A DNA stretch of 64,000 nt from Paenibacillus phoenicis (GCF_034718895.1 NZ_JAYERP010000001.1:3915001-3979000), one strand, 5' to 3'. Positions 36,123 to 45,383 are shown, numbered from the stretch's first letter. Notes: generated by a model not told the origin, from the letters alone. Numbers and translations: made by a program.

Positions 36123-36799
36123 GCTCTCACCCGATAACCAATCCCGCGGATGGTCTCAATCACTTCAGGATTTGCGGGATCCCGTTCCAGCTTCTCACGC
36201 AGGTGGCGGATATGGACCATCAAGGTTTTGTCCCCGTCGAGGTAGGGCTCGTTCCATACGGCTTCGTAGATCTGCTCCTTAGTCAGGATTTGACTAAGAT
36301 GGCGCAGCAGATAGGAGAAAATATGAAACTGCTTGCCGGTCAGCACGATTTCCTCGTTGGTATCCTGATTGATGATCCGGTTTTCTTTCTCATACACAAG
36401 TAAATGTTTAATACGCAGCGGCGCTGGGTCGGCGATCCCCCCGCTGCGGCGGAGCAGCACCTCAATCCGGGCGGCCAGCTCGTCCGGATGGAACGGCTTC
36501 GTTAAATAGTCGTCGGCGAACTTCAGTCCCTGCAGCTTGTCGTCAATCGAAGTTCGGGCCGACAGCATCAATACCGGCAGCTCCGGATACTTCTGCTTTA
36601 ACCGCCCCCCAATCGTGAAGCCGTCCAGCCCTGGAAGCATCACGTCAAGGATCACGAGATGGCAATCGGCGGCTTTCTCCACGGCCTGATCCCCGTGCTT
36701 CAGCCAAGTGACCGCGTACCCGCGCGCTTCCAGGTTGGAGCTGACCCATTCACCGATTTCGGGATCGTCTTCAATATATAGCAAATGCGTAATAGGCAT
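36119..36799 (-). CDS. OmpR/PhoB-type response regulator
   Basis: The 226-aa regulator has a receiver domain with acidic pair EDD near residues 10-12, phosphoacceptor Asp52 (LVILDVMLPGLDG) and a winged-helix DNA-binding domain ending 'VHIRHLREKLERDPANPEVI' then ETIRGIGYRVRA. It is the first gene of the regulator-kinase pair and is divergent from the DUF438 gene. The likely target is the exporter promoter near 34620-34674. Confidence 0.93.
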   Translation of the reverse strand: MPITHLLYIEDDPEIGEWVSSNLEARGYAVTWLKHGDQAVEKAADCHLVILDVMLPGLDGFTIGGRLKQKYPELPVLMLSARTSIDDKLQGLKFADDYLTKPFHPDELAARIEVLLRRSGGIADPAPLRIKHLLVYEKENRIINQDTNEEIVLTGKQFHIFSYLLRHLSQILTKEQIYEAVWNEPYLDGDKTLMVHIRHLREKLERDPANPEVIETIRGIGYRVRA

Positions 36800-36869
36800 A
36801 ATGGCATTCCTCCTGATTCTATTTTGGCAAAAGACGGAGCAAAAAGAAACGGAAGGATCGATGAATTAT

Positions 36870-36887
36870 TTGTGATTGAAATCACAA
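36870..36887. promoter_or_regulatory. Rex/Fnr-like palindrome in the DUF438 promoter region
   Basis: TTGTGATTGAAATCACAA has perfect 8-bp arms. It matches the Fnr form TGTGA-N6-TCACA and the outer bases of the Rex form TTGTGA-N6-TCACAA. It lies 110-128 bp before the DUF438 gene and 71-88 bp before the divergent response-regulator gene. Confidence 0.65.
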
Positions 36888-36918
36888 GTCAGACATTTTC
36901 CCTGTGCTACCTTGTTAT

Positions 36919-36933
36919 TGAGAATGGTTATCA
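36919..36933. promoter_or_regulatory. Fur-box-like site before the DUF438 gene
   Basis: TGAGAATGGTTATCA matches the 7-1-7 Fur consensus TGATAATNATTATCA at 12 of the 14 defined positions. It lies 65-79 bp before the DUF438 start. Confidence 0.5.
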
Positions 36934-36997
36934 ATGAAGTCATCGGGACATATCGAAACAGAAATTCGGCTGAAATTCAATAAGGAGGGGTTGGGCG

Positions 36998-38269
36998 ATG
37001 AGCGAACTGATCAATAATCGGGAGTATGGCGCACCGGAACAAAGCCGCCGCCAGCAGCTGTTAAAGGAGATTATCAAGGAGCTGCATCAGGGGAAGAGCG
37101 TGGATGAAGTAAAGGCACGGTTCGAAGAGGCTGTCGGTGACGTGACGGTCGCGGAAATTTCCGCGATGGAGCATGCGTTGATGGAAGAGGAGGGCATTGC
37201 GGTCGAGGAGGTTCAGCGGCTGTGCTCGGTGCATACGGCGATTTTCAAGGGCTCGATCGAGGACATTCACCGTTCGTCCAAGCCGGAGGAGCAGCCGGGT
37301 CACCCGGTTCATACCTTCAAGCTGGAAAATCGCGAGATCGAACGGCTGGTGAACTTCAAGCTGCAGCTTCACCTGGACAAGTACCGGAAGGATCCCGGCA
37401 GCGAGATCGTATTCAAGCTGCTGGAGGATTTAAACCTGCTGATGGACCTCGACAACCACTACAGCCGCAAGGAAAACCTGCTGTTCCCGTATCTGGAGAA
37501 GTACGGCATCTACGGCCCAACCAAGGTGATGTGGGGCGTGGACGACGGCATCCGCATGATGATCAAGGAAACGAAGGGCAAGCTGGCGGACGGCAGCGCG
37601 GATCCGGAGACGATGGTGATGGATCTGGAACGGATTATTAAGGAAGTCAACGAGATGATTTTTAAGGAAGAAAATATTTTGCTCCCGATGGCCCTTGAAA
37701 AGTTAACGGAAGACGAATGGGTGAGCATTGCCCGGGAAAGCGACCAGATCGGCTTCTGCTTGACCGCACCGGAGCGTGAATGGATTCCGGAGCGCGTGCC
37801 GCTGCAGCCCTCGGGCGAAGAAGTGAAAGGGACCGCACAGGCAGGCACGGAAGCGGGGGTTCCGCAAGGCTACATCAAATTCGAGACCGGCGTTCTCTCG
37901 ATGGAGCAGCTGGAGGCGGTGATGAACCATCTTCCGGTGGACCTGACGTTTATCGACGAGAACGATGTCGTCCGATATTTCTCCCACGGCAAGGAGCGGA
38001 TCTTTGCCCGGACGAAGGCCGTCATCGGCCGGACCGTACAAAATTGCCACCCGCCGCAAAGCGTTCATGTCGTCAACCAGCTGTTGGAGGATTTTAAGGC
38101 GGGGCGGAAGGATGTCGAGGACTTCTGGATTCCGGTGAAGGACAAATTTGTGTACATCCGCTATTTCGCTGTACGCAGCGAGGATGGACGTTATCTGGGG
38201 ACGCTGGAGTTCACGCAGAACATCGCCCCCATCCGCGAACTGCAAGGACAAAAACGTATTTTGTCCTAG
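36998..38269 (+). CDS. DUF438 protein with hemerythrin-like and PAS domains
   Basis: The 423-aa cytoplasmic protein has three parts. Residues ~10-80 match DUF438 (KEIIKELHQGKSVDEVKARF). Residues ~95-255 form a hemerythrin-like four-helix bundle with His/Glu residues placed as di-iron ligands (HPVHTFKLENREIE, DLDNHYSRKENLLFPYLEKY, EVNEMIFKEENILLPMALEK). Residues ~300-410 are a PAS domain (DLTFIDENDVVRYFSHGKER, KFVYIRYFAVRSEDG). This suggests an oxygen, NO or redox sensor. A Rex/Fnr-like palindrome and a Fur-like box upstream agree with that. The ATG follows 'ggaggggttggg'. Confidence 0.9.
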   Translation: MSELINNREYGAPEQSRRQQLLKEIIKELHQGKSVDEVKARFEEAVGDVTVAEISAMEHALMEEEGIAVEEVQRLCSVHTAIFKGSIEDIHRSSKPEEQPGHPVHTFKLENREIERLVNFKLQLHLDKYRKDPGSEIVFKLLEDLNLLMDLDNHYSRKENLLFPYLEKYGIYGPTKVMWGVDDGIRMMIKETKGKLADGSADPETMVMDLERIIKEVNEMIFKEENILLPMALEKLTEDEWVSIARESDQIGFCLTAPEREWIPERVPLQPSGEEVKGTAQAGTEAGVPQGYIKFETGVLSMEQLEAVMNHLPVDLTFIDENDVVRYFSHGKERIFARTKAVIGRTVQNCHPPQSVHVVNQLLEDFKAGRKDVEDFWIPVKDKFVYIRYFAVRSEDGRYLGTLEFTQNIAPIRELQGQKRILS

Positions 38270-38644
38270 CAGGGATGGCTTTATCATGTTTATCTTGCCT
38301 CATTGGGTTTACATCCGGCGTTTGCACTAGCGAATGCCGGTTTTTTTAGTTGCAGTAGCGGGGGAGAAGGAAGGGGGAACAAGGGAAATTAGGTTCGTAT
38401 ACGCTTGTCTGTGATCTGTGTCATTTACGCAAAATCCCTTATCGGTATTGGGATTGCCGTTTCTTCCCTTCTCTTGACCGAACCGATGGGTTCGCTTATA
38501 GTTGGTACGTAGGAGAAAACTACTTGCGAAGGCGTTTTCAGTCATGGCGCGGACTAAAGCGGCGATGGATCGAGAATGGCCTTTTTGCACGTATAGGCAC
38601 GTAAATGATCTATATATTATTTAAGAAAAAGGTGGCTTGTGAAC
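38270..38644 (+). other. Gap between the DUF438 gene and glcK: terminator and weak cre-like site
   Basis: A rho-independent terminator lies at about 38314-38347 (ccggcgtttgc / gcgaatgccgg then T7). CGAAGGCGTTTTCA at 38527-38540 matches the cre consensus with two mismatches. TTGCAC at 38585 and TATATT at 38613 could mark a promoter, but the spacing is poor. No credible gene is present: the minus-strand frame at 38327-38590 has no ribosome site or family resemblance. Confidence 0.6.
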
Positions 38645-39595
38645 ATGTCTGAAAAAATCTACATTGGCGTTGACTTGGGCGGTACGGCAGTCAAAGTCGG
38701 CATTTGCAATGAAGAAGGGCAGCTTCTTCATACGTATGAAGGGCCGACCGAAGTCGATAAGGGCGCGGATACGGTCGTCGCGAATATCGAGAAGTACGTC
38801 CGGCGTGTCGTGGAAGAATCGCCGTTTGCCTGGGAACAGGTGGCCGGGGTAGGCGCCGGGGTCGCCGGGTTTACGAATGTCCGCGAAGGGATCATCATTT
38901 TGGCGCCGAATGTAGGTTTGAAGGATTTGCCGATTCGCGACATTTTGGAGGAGCGATTGGGCAAGCCAATCAAAATAGACAACGATGCCAATGTGGCTGC
39001 ACTCGGCGAAGCTTGGGGCGGCGCAGGAAAAGGCATCGACAACTGCGTATGCTACACGCTGGGAACCGGCGTTGGCGGCGGGATCATTATTAACGGGAAG
39101 ATTTATCAAGGCTTCTCCGGAATGGCCGGCGAGCTTGGACATATGTCTGTGGTTCCGGATCTGGAAGCCATCGGCTGCGGCTGCGGCCAAATGGGCTGCC
39201 TGGAAACCGTCTCTTCGGCAACAGGGATTATTCGCATGGCGAAAGACGCCGTGGCGCGCGGTGACCGGACCTCGCTGGCTCATGTGGAGAACATTATGGC
39301 TAAGGACGTCTTTGATGCGGCTAAAGCTGGTGATGAGGCGGCGATTCGCATCGTGAACCGGGCAGCTTTCTATCTGGGCAAATCGATGGCGGCTGTCGCT
39401 GTTGTTCTGAATCCGGAGATGTTTATCATCGGCGGCGGCGTGTCCAAAGCCGGTGACATTCTGTTTAACGAAGTTCGCAGCGTATTCGCCAAATTGACGC
39501 CGGAGCCGGTGCAACGAGGCATGCAAATCGTTCCGGCTACCTTGGGGAATGATGCGGGGATGGTCGGCGCCGCTGGTCTCTTCCTCCGTTCCTAA
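38645..39595 (+). CDS. glcK: ROK-family glucokinase
   Basis: GlcK phosphorylates glucose with ATP. The 316-aa protein starts with the ATP motif 'IYIGVDLGGTAVKVGICNEE', holds the sugar-binding 'IDNDANVAALGEAWGGAG', and the ROK zinc site 'GCGCGQMGCLETV' with three Cys plus an upstream His (ELGHMS). ATG 38645 fits aaaggtgg best; a GTG at 38639 is in frame. It stands alone between a terminator and element C, in a window rich in sugar uptake genes. Confidence 0.94.
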   Translation: MSEKIYIGVDLGGTAVKVGICNEEGQLLHTYEGPTEVDKGADTVVANIEKYVRRVVEESPFAWEQVAGVGAGVAGFTNVREGIIILAPNVGLKDLPIRDILEERLGKPIKIDNDANVAALGEAWGGAGKGIDNCVCYTLGTGVGGGIIINGKIYQGFSGMAGELGHMSVVPDLEAIGCGCGQMGCLETVSSATGIIRMAKDAVARGDRTSLAHVENIMAKDVFDAAKAGDEAAIRIVNRAAFYLGKSMAAVAVVLNPEMFIIGGGVSKAGDILFNEVRSVFAKLTPEPVQRGMQIVPATLGNDAGMVGAAGLFLRS

Positions 39596-39669
39596 CGAAA
39601 AGGTGCTAAGCGGAACTGCTTGCAGCTAGCTGGGGGCCGTTGGTACCGCTGGTGTCGCTGGTGTCGCAT

Positions 39670-39854
39670 CTAACGGACTCTAGAAGCGTTATTTGGCAGT
39701 CTTGGACAGATTACAGTTTCTAACGGACCTAGGAGATCTTATTTCGGTCAATTGCAGCTCAAGGGTCGTCATCAGAGCCAGATAAGGTCTCTGGGGTCCG
39801 TTACAGTGGGAAATGGTCGGGAAATAAGCAAATAAGGTCATTACAGTCCGTTAC
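39670..39854. repeat. 185-bp four-unit intergenic element C (two forward, two inverted)
   Basis: Forward units start at 39670 and 39720 (CTAACGGACTCTAGAAGCGT and CTAACGGACCTAGGAGATCT, each followed by TATTT). Inverted units lie at 39780-39804 and 39830-39854; their complements begin GTAACGGACCCCAGAGACCT and GTAACGGACTGTAATGACCT. Steps are exactly 50, 60 and 50 nt. It fills most of the 308-bp gap between glcK and rapZ. The short left flank has a tandem cgctggtgt repeat near 39647-39664. Confidence 0.85.
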
Positions 39855-39903
39855 ATCATCCTTTTAGAATGGACAAGGAGAATTACGCGAGGAGGGAATA
39901 ATC

Positions 39904-40794
39904 ATGCCGGAGAAGGAAACAAGTTCGGTCGCCAATCTGATCATTATCACGGGCATGTCGGGGGCAGGGAAGTCGCTGGCCGTGCGCAGTTTGGAGGATC
40001 TCGGATTTTTTTGCGTAGATAATTTGCCTCCGGTGCTGATTCCCAAATTCGCAGAATTGATTGAGCAATCCAAAGGGAAAATTGCCAAGGTTGCGCTGGT
40101 CATCGACCTGCGCGGCCGGGAGTTCTTCACGGCGCTTTCGGAGTCGCTTAGCTTTATTAAGGAGCATTTCACCATCAAGTGTGAAATCCTGTTCCTCGAT
40201 GCCACCGATTCGGTCCTTGTGCAGCGGTATAAGGAAAGCCGCCGCCGCCATCCGATGGCCCCGGACGGGATGCCGCTGGACGGCATCCGGCTGGAACGCA
40301 AAATGCTGGATGATTTGCGGATGTCGGCAACTCAAGTCATCGATACCAGCAATATGAAGCCGGCACAGCTCAAGGAGAAGATCATTTCCCGATTCTCGCA
40401 TTTGGAGAGCAGCAACTTATCGGTGAACATTACATCGTTTGGATTCAAATACGGGATTCCGATCGATGCCGACCTGGTGTTCGACGTGCGCTTCCTGCCG
40501 AATCCCCATTACATCGAGCAGCTGCGGCCGCTCACGGGACAAAACAGCGAGGTATATGAATATGTTATGAAGTGGCCGGAGACGCAGATATTCCTGGCCA
40601 AATTGCTGGATATGCTGCATTTCCTGCTGCCGCAATACCATAAAGAGGGGAAGAGCCAGGTCATCATCGGCATCGGCTGCACCGGCGGCAAACACCGTTC
40701 GGTCGCGATTGCCGAATACCTGGGTAAGATGCTTGGCGTCAGCGAAACGGAAACGGTCCGCGTAAGTCATCGCGACGAAGGCCGGGACCGCTAA
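39904..40794 (+). CDS. rapZ: RNase adapter / nucleotide-binding protein RapZ (YvcJ)
   Basis: The 296-aa P-loop protein has Walker A GMSGAGKS near residue 16, '[20 protein letters not shown]', a Walker B-like '[21 protein letters not shown]', and the C-terminal sugar-phosphate-binding region '[19 protein letters not shown]'. In B. subtilis YvcJ hydrolyses nucleotides and affects competence; E. coli RapZ adapts RNase E to small RNAs. It starts the conserved set rapZ-yvcK-whiA-crh. Confidence 0.95.
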   Translation: MPEKETSSVANLIIITGMSGAGKSLAVRSLEDLGFFCVDNLPPVLIPKFAELIEQSKGKIAKVALVIDLRGREFFTALSESLSFIKEHFTIKCEILFLDATDSVLVQRYKESRRRHPMAPDGMPLDGIRLERKMLDDLRMSATQVIDTSNMKPAQLKEKIISRFSHLESSNLSVNITSFGFKYGIPIDADLVFDVRFLPNPHYIEQLRPLTGQNSEVYEYVMKWPETQIFLAKLLDMLHFLLPQYHKEGKSQVIIGIGCTGGKHRSVAIAEYLGKMLGVSETETVRVSHRDEGRDR

Positions 40795-40873
40795 CCAAGC
40801 CCCCTGCAAGTATAGAGGACATTCAAAAGGATAACCTGTTCCCTTTTTGAACCCTCATTAAGAGGTGAACCAA

Positions 40874-41863
40874 GTGATACATCGGGCTAAGGATATAAGA
40901 GTTCCGCGGATCGTCGTGATGGGCGGCGGTACCGGCTTGTCTGTCATGCTCCGCGGGTTGAAAGAGAGACCGCTCGATATCACGGCTATCGTAACTGTAG
41001 CCGACGATGGGGGCAGCTCCGGGATCTTGCGCAATGAATTACAAATGCCGCCACCCGGGGATATACGCAACGTACTTACCGCGCTGGCCGACGTCGAACC
41101 GCTGCTGTCGGATATGCTGAACTACCGGTTTGCATCGGGTTCGGGATTGGCTGGGCATAGCTTGGGCAATCTGATCTTGGCGGCGATTACCGATATTTCC
41201 GGCGATTTCGTGACCGCGGTGCGCGAGCTGAGCCGCGTCTTTGCCGTACGCGGGCGCGTGTTGCCGGCTGCGGGTCAGGCCGTCGTGCTGCATGCGGAGA
41301 TGGAAGACGGTACGATCGTGACCGGGGAATCGAAGATTCCGGAGGTTCGAGGTAAGATCAAGCGCATTTTCCTTGAACCGGAGGAGGTGGAGCCTTTGCC
41401 GGAAGCCGTAGAGGCGATTCGCGAGGCGGACGCCATTCTGATCGGACCGGGCAGCTTGTACACCAGCATTATTCCGAATTTGCTTGTACCGAAGCTGGCA
41501 GAGGCTGTATTGGAAAATACCTCCGCGATCAAAATATTCATATGCAATGTCATGACCCAGCCGGGCGAGACGGACAATTATACGGTCAGTGACCACTTAC
41601 AGGCCGTGTATAATCACGTCGGCAAGCATCTGTTTGACTACGTCATCGTGAACGACGGCGAAATTCCGCCGCAGGTTCAGGATTTTTACGCCGAGAAAGG
41701 CGCCAAGCCGGTCCAAGTGGACTGGGATAACGTGACGGGTCAAGGCTATAAGGTCATTGCCGATACGCTGGTGTTGTTCCGCAGGTATTTGCGGCATGAC
41801 GCCGATAAATTAAGCCATCATATTTACCAGCTGGTTGAAAACTGGATTTTACGAAAGAGGTGA
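40874..41863 (+). CDS. yvcK: Gluconeogenesis factor YvcK/CofD-like
   Basis: YvcK binds UDP-GlcNAc and is needed for growth on gluconeogenic carbon and for cell-wall and shape control in Bacillus. The 329-aa protein shows the CofD-family opening '[20 protein letters not shown]' and '[17 protein letters not shown]', then '[18 protein letters not shown]'. I prefer GTG 40874, with agaggtg 6-7 nt upstream, to the in-frame GTG at 40865 that lies inside that ribosome site. Its end is 5 nt before the whiA start. Confidence 0.93.
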   Translation: MIHRAKDIRVPRIVVMGGGTGLSVMLRGLKERPLDITAIVTVADDGGSSGILRNELQMPPPGDIRNVLTALADVEPLLSDMLNYRFASGSGLAGHSLGNLILAAITDISGDFVTAVRELSRVFAVRGRVLPAAGQAVVLHAEMEDGTIVTGESKIPEVRGKIKRIFLEPEEVEPLPEAVEAIREADAILIGPGSLYTSIIPNLLVPKLAEAVLENTSAIKIFICNVMTQPGETDNYTVSDHLQAVYNHVGKHLFDYVIVNDGEIPPQVQDFYAEKGAKPVQVDWDNVTGQGYKVIADTLVLFRRYLRHDADKLSHHIYQLVENWILRKR

Positions 41864-41868
41864 GTCTC

Positions 41869-42798
41869 TTGTCCTTTGCGGCGCAAACCAAAAAAGAGCT
41901 GACGATGGTCGAAGCCTCGGACTGCTGCGAGCAGGCCGAACTATCCGCTTTGATCCGGATGAACGGATCGGTACAGGTTTCGAACAAAAAGATCGTTTTG
42001 GATATCTCCACCGAAAACGCCGCGATCGCAAGGCGGATCTACTCCCTGTTGAAGAAGCATTTTCACATTCACACGGAGCTCTTGGTCCGCAAAAAGATGC
42101 GCCTCAAGAAAAACAACGTCTACATCGTTCGCATTCCGGCCCGGGTTGAGGAGATTCTGAAGGAGCTGAAAATCGTCTCCGAGGGATTTATTTTTAATCC
42201 CGGGATTAATCCGGAGCTCACTCGGAAAAACTGTTGTAAGCGGGCTTATCTGCGCGGGGCGTTTATGGCCGGCGGGTCGGTCAACAATCCGGAGGGTTCG
42301 TCTTACCATTTGGAGATCGCCTCGATGTACGAAGAGCATTGCAAGGCGCTGGTCGATCTGGCGAACGAGTTTCATCTGAACGCACGTTGCATCGAGCGGA
42401 AGAAAGGTTTTATTTTGTACATCAAAGAAGGCGAAAAAATCATCGAGCTCCTCAGCATCATCGGCGCGCATCAGGCGTTGTTCAAATTCGAGGACGTGCG
42501 GATTATGCGCGACATGCGTAATTCCGTGAATCGCATCGTGAACTGCGAGACGGCGAACTTGAACAAAACGATTGGTGCCGCTGTCCGGCAGATCGACAAC
42601 ATCAAGCTGCTCCAGAAGGAAGTCGGTCTGGAGAACTTGCCGGAGAAGCTGCGGGAGGTCGCCGAGGTTCGCTTGGCTCACCCGGATATGAATCTGAAGG
42701 AAGTGGGCGAACTGCTGAAAGGAACGGTCAGCAAATCGGGGGTAAATCACCGGTTGCGCAAGATCGATGAGCTTGCCGAAAAAATTCGCGGGGGCTAA
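41869..42798 (+). CDS. whiA: DNA-binding protein WhiA
   Basis: WhiA is a conserved Gram-positive protein with a LAGLIDADG-like N-terminal domain and a C-terminal HTH; in Bacillus it affects cell division and chromosome segregation. The 309-aa sequence has '[20 protein letters not shown]', '[20 protein letters not shown]' and an HTH '[20 protein letters not shown]' then [17 protein letters not shown] 41869 is chosen because gaggtga is well spaced; the GTG at 41860 lies within that site. Confidence 0.94.
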   Translation: MSFAAQTKKELTMVEASDCCEQAELSALIRMNGSVQVSNKKIVLDISTENAAIARRIYSLLKKHFHIHTELLVRKKMRLKKNNVYIVRIPARVEEILKELKIVSEGFIFNPGINPELTRKNCCKRAYLRGAFMAGGSVNNPEGSSYHLEIASMYEEHCKALVDLANEFHLNARCIERKKGFILYIKEGEKIIELLSIIGAHQALFKFEDVRIMRDMRNSVNRIVNCETANLNKTIGAAVRQIDNIKLLQKEVGLENLPEKLREVAEVRLAHPDMNLKEVGELLKGTVSKSGVNHRLRKIDELAEKIRGG

Positions 42799-42836
42799 AC
42801 TGGTTTTGCTGCTAGTGTGTTTTGTACTCCGTATGC

Positions 42837-42842
42837 TATAAT
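42837..42842 (+). promoter_or_regulatory. Extended -10 promoter before crh
   Basis: TATGCTATAAT contains an extended -10 (TGC-TATAAT), 66 bp before the ATG. No good -35 is visible at 16-18 nt. It would give the HPr-like gene its own promoter besides readthrough from whiA. Confidence 0.55.
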
Positions 42843-42907
42843 GATAGAAATTATAATGTCAACGAATGTGACGAAATGGATTGAATTCGTATAGGGGGTA
42901 AGTTTTC

Positions 42908-43177
42908 ATGGTCAAACACCCGGTTACCGTTCGTTTGAAAACGGGGCTGCATGCTCGGCCGGCTGCGCTTTTCGTTCAGGAAGCGAATAAATATTCTTCA
43001 GAGATTTTCGTTGAAAAAGACGATAAAAAAGTGAATGCCAAGAGCATCATGGGGATTATGAGCCTTGCAATCAGTACCGGTACCGAGATTTACATTAGTG
43101 CGGAAGGTGCGGACGCTGAGCAGGCTGCAAACGCTTTAATCAATTTAGTCAGCAAAGAGGAGTTGGAGAACCAGTAA
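42908..43177 (+). CDS. crh: HPr-family phosphocarrier, Crh orthologue that keeps His15
   Basis: The 89-aa protein is closest in text to B. subtilis Crh: shared 'VRLKTGL' and 'ARPAALFVQEAN', and the Ser46 region 'KVNAKSIMGIMSLA' phosphorylated by HPrK. Its place after whiA also matches crh. B. subtilis Crh has Gln15 and cannot carry PTS phosphate; here residue 15 is His (GLHARP), as in true HPr. It may therefore work both in the PTS and as CcpA co-repressor when Ser46 is phosphorylated. HprK is encoded at 4807-5748. Whether a separate ptsH exists cannot be seen here. Confidence 0.93.
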   Translation: MVKHPVTVRLKTGLHARPAALFVQEANKYSSEIFVEKDDKKVNAKSIMGIMSLAISTGTEIYISAEGADAEQAANALINLVSKEELENQ

Positions 43178-43331
43178 ACGCTGGTTTCGCCTTACGAAAC
43201 AAGGGGATGTTTCCGTGAAAGGATCACGGGATCATCCTTTTTTGCTTTTTACTGCAACATTTGTCCACGGTTTACGTTTAGAAGGTAAAATTACCAATAC
43301 TTATCCCAAAAAATGAACGGAGGTCATGAAC

Positions 43332-44087
43332 ATGAAAACATGGTTGAAGCCTGCAGCTTCCTTGCTGGTTGCGGGAACATTGATTACCGGAGGTATGTTT
43401 GTAAGCGGTGCCCTTAACGCGCCGGTGCCGGTTTATGCGGATGGCGAGATGCAGAAGAATGTGGTGACGGTGGTGGGCAGCGGCGAATTGTCCGTGAAGC
43501 CGGACGTGGCGTACCTGTCGATTGGGGTGGTGACGGAAGCTAAGACGGCGAAGGAAGCCCAAAGCGCCAATGCAACTAAAGTGGCCGCGCTCATCAAGCT
43601 GTTGAAGGAGACGTGGGGGATTGCCGACAAGGATATCCAAACCGGCCAATTCTACGTACAGCCAAACTATACGTATAGCGACAAAGAAGGCCAGCAGATC
43701 AAGGGGTACAGCGCCCAGCATTCGCTGGAGGTCACTTACCGCGACTTGTCGAAGATAGGGCAGCTGCTGGATGCGGCATCCGCTGCGGGAGCCAACCGGA
43801 TCGATAATATCCGCTTCAGCACCGAAAATCCGGATCAGTACCAAGACCAAGTGATCCAAAAAGCGATGAATGACGCGAACAAGAAAGCAGCATCGATCGC
43901 GAAAGCCGCGAACCGCCAGCTGGGCATTGTGCTTAGCATCAGCCAAGGCAGCACCAGCACACCGATCTTCACACAGAACCTGAAGATGAGGGAAATGGCT
44001 GCAGCGGATTCTGCCGTGAGCACACCGGTGGAACCGGGCGAAATCGACCTGCAAACCACGTTAACAGTGATGTATGAGCTGAAATAG
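43332..44087 (+). CDS. SIMPL-domain (DUF541) secreted protein
   Basis: The 251-aa protein has an N-terminal signal peptide (MKTWLKPAASLLVAGTLITG then GMFVSGALNAPVPVYA) and a SIMPL/DUF541 domain: 'VVGSGELSVKPDVAYLSIGV', 'TGQFYVQPNYTYSDKEGQQI' and 'YSAQHSLEVTYRDLSKIGQL'. The family is periplasmic or surface-located with unclear function. ATG 43332 is chosen because ggagg lies 8 nt upstream; an ATG at 43326 is too close to that site. A downstream hairpin near 43190-43245 of the previous gap separates it from crh. Confidence 0.87.
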   Translation: MKTWLKPAASLLVAGTLITGGMFVSGALNAPVPVYADGEMQKNVVTVVGSGELSVKPDVAYLSIGVVTEAKTAKEAQSANATKVAALIKLLKETWGIADKDIQTGQFYVQPNYTYSDKEGQQIKGYSAQHSLEVTYRDLSKIGQLLDAASAAGANRIDNIRFSTENPDQYQDQVIQKAMNDANKKAASIAKAANRQLGIVLSISQGSTSTPIFTQNLKMREMAAADSAVSTPVEPGEIDLQTTLTVMYELK

Positions 44088-44189
44088 GGCATATAGGGAA
44101 TCTATATCAGTTACTTAATGAGCTACCGCATAGGTTTGTGTGATAGCTCATTTTTGTATTTTACTAACTTTAAAGCCTTTGGAGATAAA

Positions 44190-44345
44190 ATGACTGTTGA
44201 GAAAGTGGGATATAACACATTTAATTTGATAGTTAGCCCAGATCAATTGAAGATTCTTGAAACCCTGTCTACAGTCGACGCTATTTATATTCAACCTAAG
44301 AGTGGCGGTGGAGTTTATATCGAAAATTGTCCTTTGCTGTATTAG
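44190..44345 (+). CDS. Possible small protein of unknown function, 51 aa
   Basis: ATG 44190 has tttggag 6 nt upstream and opens a 51-aa frame (MTVEKVGYNTFNLIVSPDQL...). It has no signal peptide, membrane helix or Cys pattern, and ends 'GGGVYIENCPLLY'. Codons fit the AT-rich island. I do not recognise it, and it may be chance; the frame also extends upstream to 44118 without a ribosome site. Confidence 0.35.
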   Translation: MTVEKVGYNTFNLIVSPDQLKILETLSTVDAIYIQPKSGGGVYIENCPLLY

Positions 44346-44504
44346 TAGGTATCGGCATTGAATGACAACGGGGCAGGAGCCATATAGAAGTGTGCCATAA
44401 ATTAAGATAGAAAAAGGAATTTATATAGTAAATATTGACAAATTTAACATGGGAAAATAAGATAGAAACAGGTATAAAATACCAAAATTAAGGAGTAAAG
44501 AAAA

Positions 44505-45284
44505 ATGAAAAGATTAAGTTTATTTTTATTGGTTTTATCTTTTATTCTCAGTAGTTTTTCAGGAGTTGCAAGTGCAGATATAGGGCGCAGTGAAGAAGAT
44601 TTCGGCAAAATAGTACAGCAAGTTGACCGAATGAAAACTAACGGTGCTACAAAACAAGATGTCATACAATTTCTGGAATCAAAGGGTATTGAAGTACTAG
44701 CAAGTGATACTGTTATTTTTGATGCTAAAGGAAATGAATCTAATAGCATGACTCCAATGGCACTCAGTCCCCAATTAAGAGTACTTACAAACTATATTAC
44801 GAAGGATAGTGACAGGTACTACGCTTGGGTACAGGTTGAGAAAAAAGCATCACTTCCTGCAGATGCTACCTATGAATTGTATCCAGCTTCATACGACGTT
44901 GTTTCTATTAACTGGGATTCTAAAAAGTTTGATTACGTGTCGAGTGGGACAAGTAATTCTGCGAATATGTGGTTAGCCGATGCCGATAATAGAAACTCAG
45001 GAACAATACTTTTCAACATCTATGATAACCTTGAGGGCGGTGGAGATGCATGGACAGTAAGTGCATATGCAAAATTATCTGCAAAAACAACAGGACAAAC
45101 TACAACAGCTGCCAAGTATACTCATACTTATGATACAACTCAAAAATCAGAACAATATTCAGGTACAGCAAGCTGGACATGGGGTAGTCCTCTTGAGATA
45201 GGTGTGAACTACACAGTAACAACAACAGATGTCGAAAAAAATTGGACAAAGGCCGCAACTGCCTCTGTTACACTTTCAAAATAG
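44505..45284 (+). CDS. Secreted protein of unknown function, 259 aa
   Basis: The protein begins with a clear signal peptide (MKRLSLFLLVLSFILSSFSG, cleavage probably after VASA near residue 24). The mature part has a charged helical region (residues ~25-75), a Pro/Met break 'SMTPMALSPQLRVL', then a long stretch rich in Thr, Ser, Asn, Trp and aromatic residues with alternating patterns that suggest beta strands, ending 'NWTKAATASVTLSK'. It has no Cys after the signal. The start has aaggag about 8 nt upstream. I do not recognise a family; a secreted antimicrobial or surface protein is possible but unproven. A terminator follows at 45302. Confidence 0.75.
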   Translation: MKRLSLFLLVLSFILSSFSGVASADIGRSEEDFGKIVQQVDRMKTNGATKQDVIQFLESKGIEVLASDTVIFDAKGNESNSMTPMALSPQLRVLTNYITKDSDRYYAWVQVEKKASLPADATYELYPASYDVVSINWDSKKFDYVSSGTSNSANMWLADADNRNSGTILFNIYDNLEGGGDAWTVSAYAKLSAKTTGQTTTAAKYTHTYDTTQKSEQYSGTASWTWGSPLEIGVNYTVTTTDVEKNWTKAATASVTLSK

Positions 45285-45301
45285 TACATTTTATGTATAA
45301 T

Positions 45302-45345
45302 AAAGTAAATGGGAAGTGATTTTGTTCCCGTTTACTTTATTTTTT
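45302..45345 (+). terminator. Terminator after the secreted-protein gene
   Basis: The stem aaagtaaatgggaa / ttcccgtttacttt has one internal mismatch or wobble and is followed by a T-rich tail. Confidence 0.85.
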
Positions 45346-45383
45346 TGGATTATCATTCCTAATAAAGGGAAGTGTTCCCAATA

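Noticed and set aside
38327-38590. 87-codon minus-strand frame between the DUF438 gene and glcK
   Set aside because: It overlaps the terminator, has no ribosome site and shows no domain or typical codon use.
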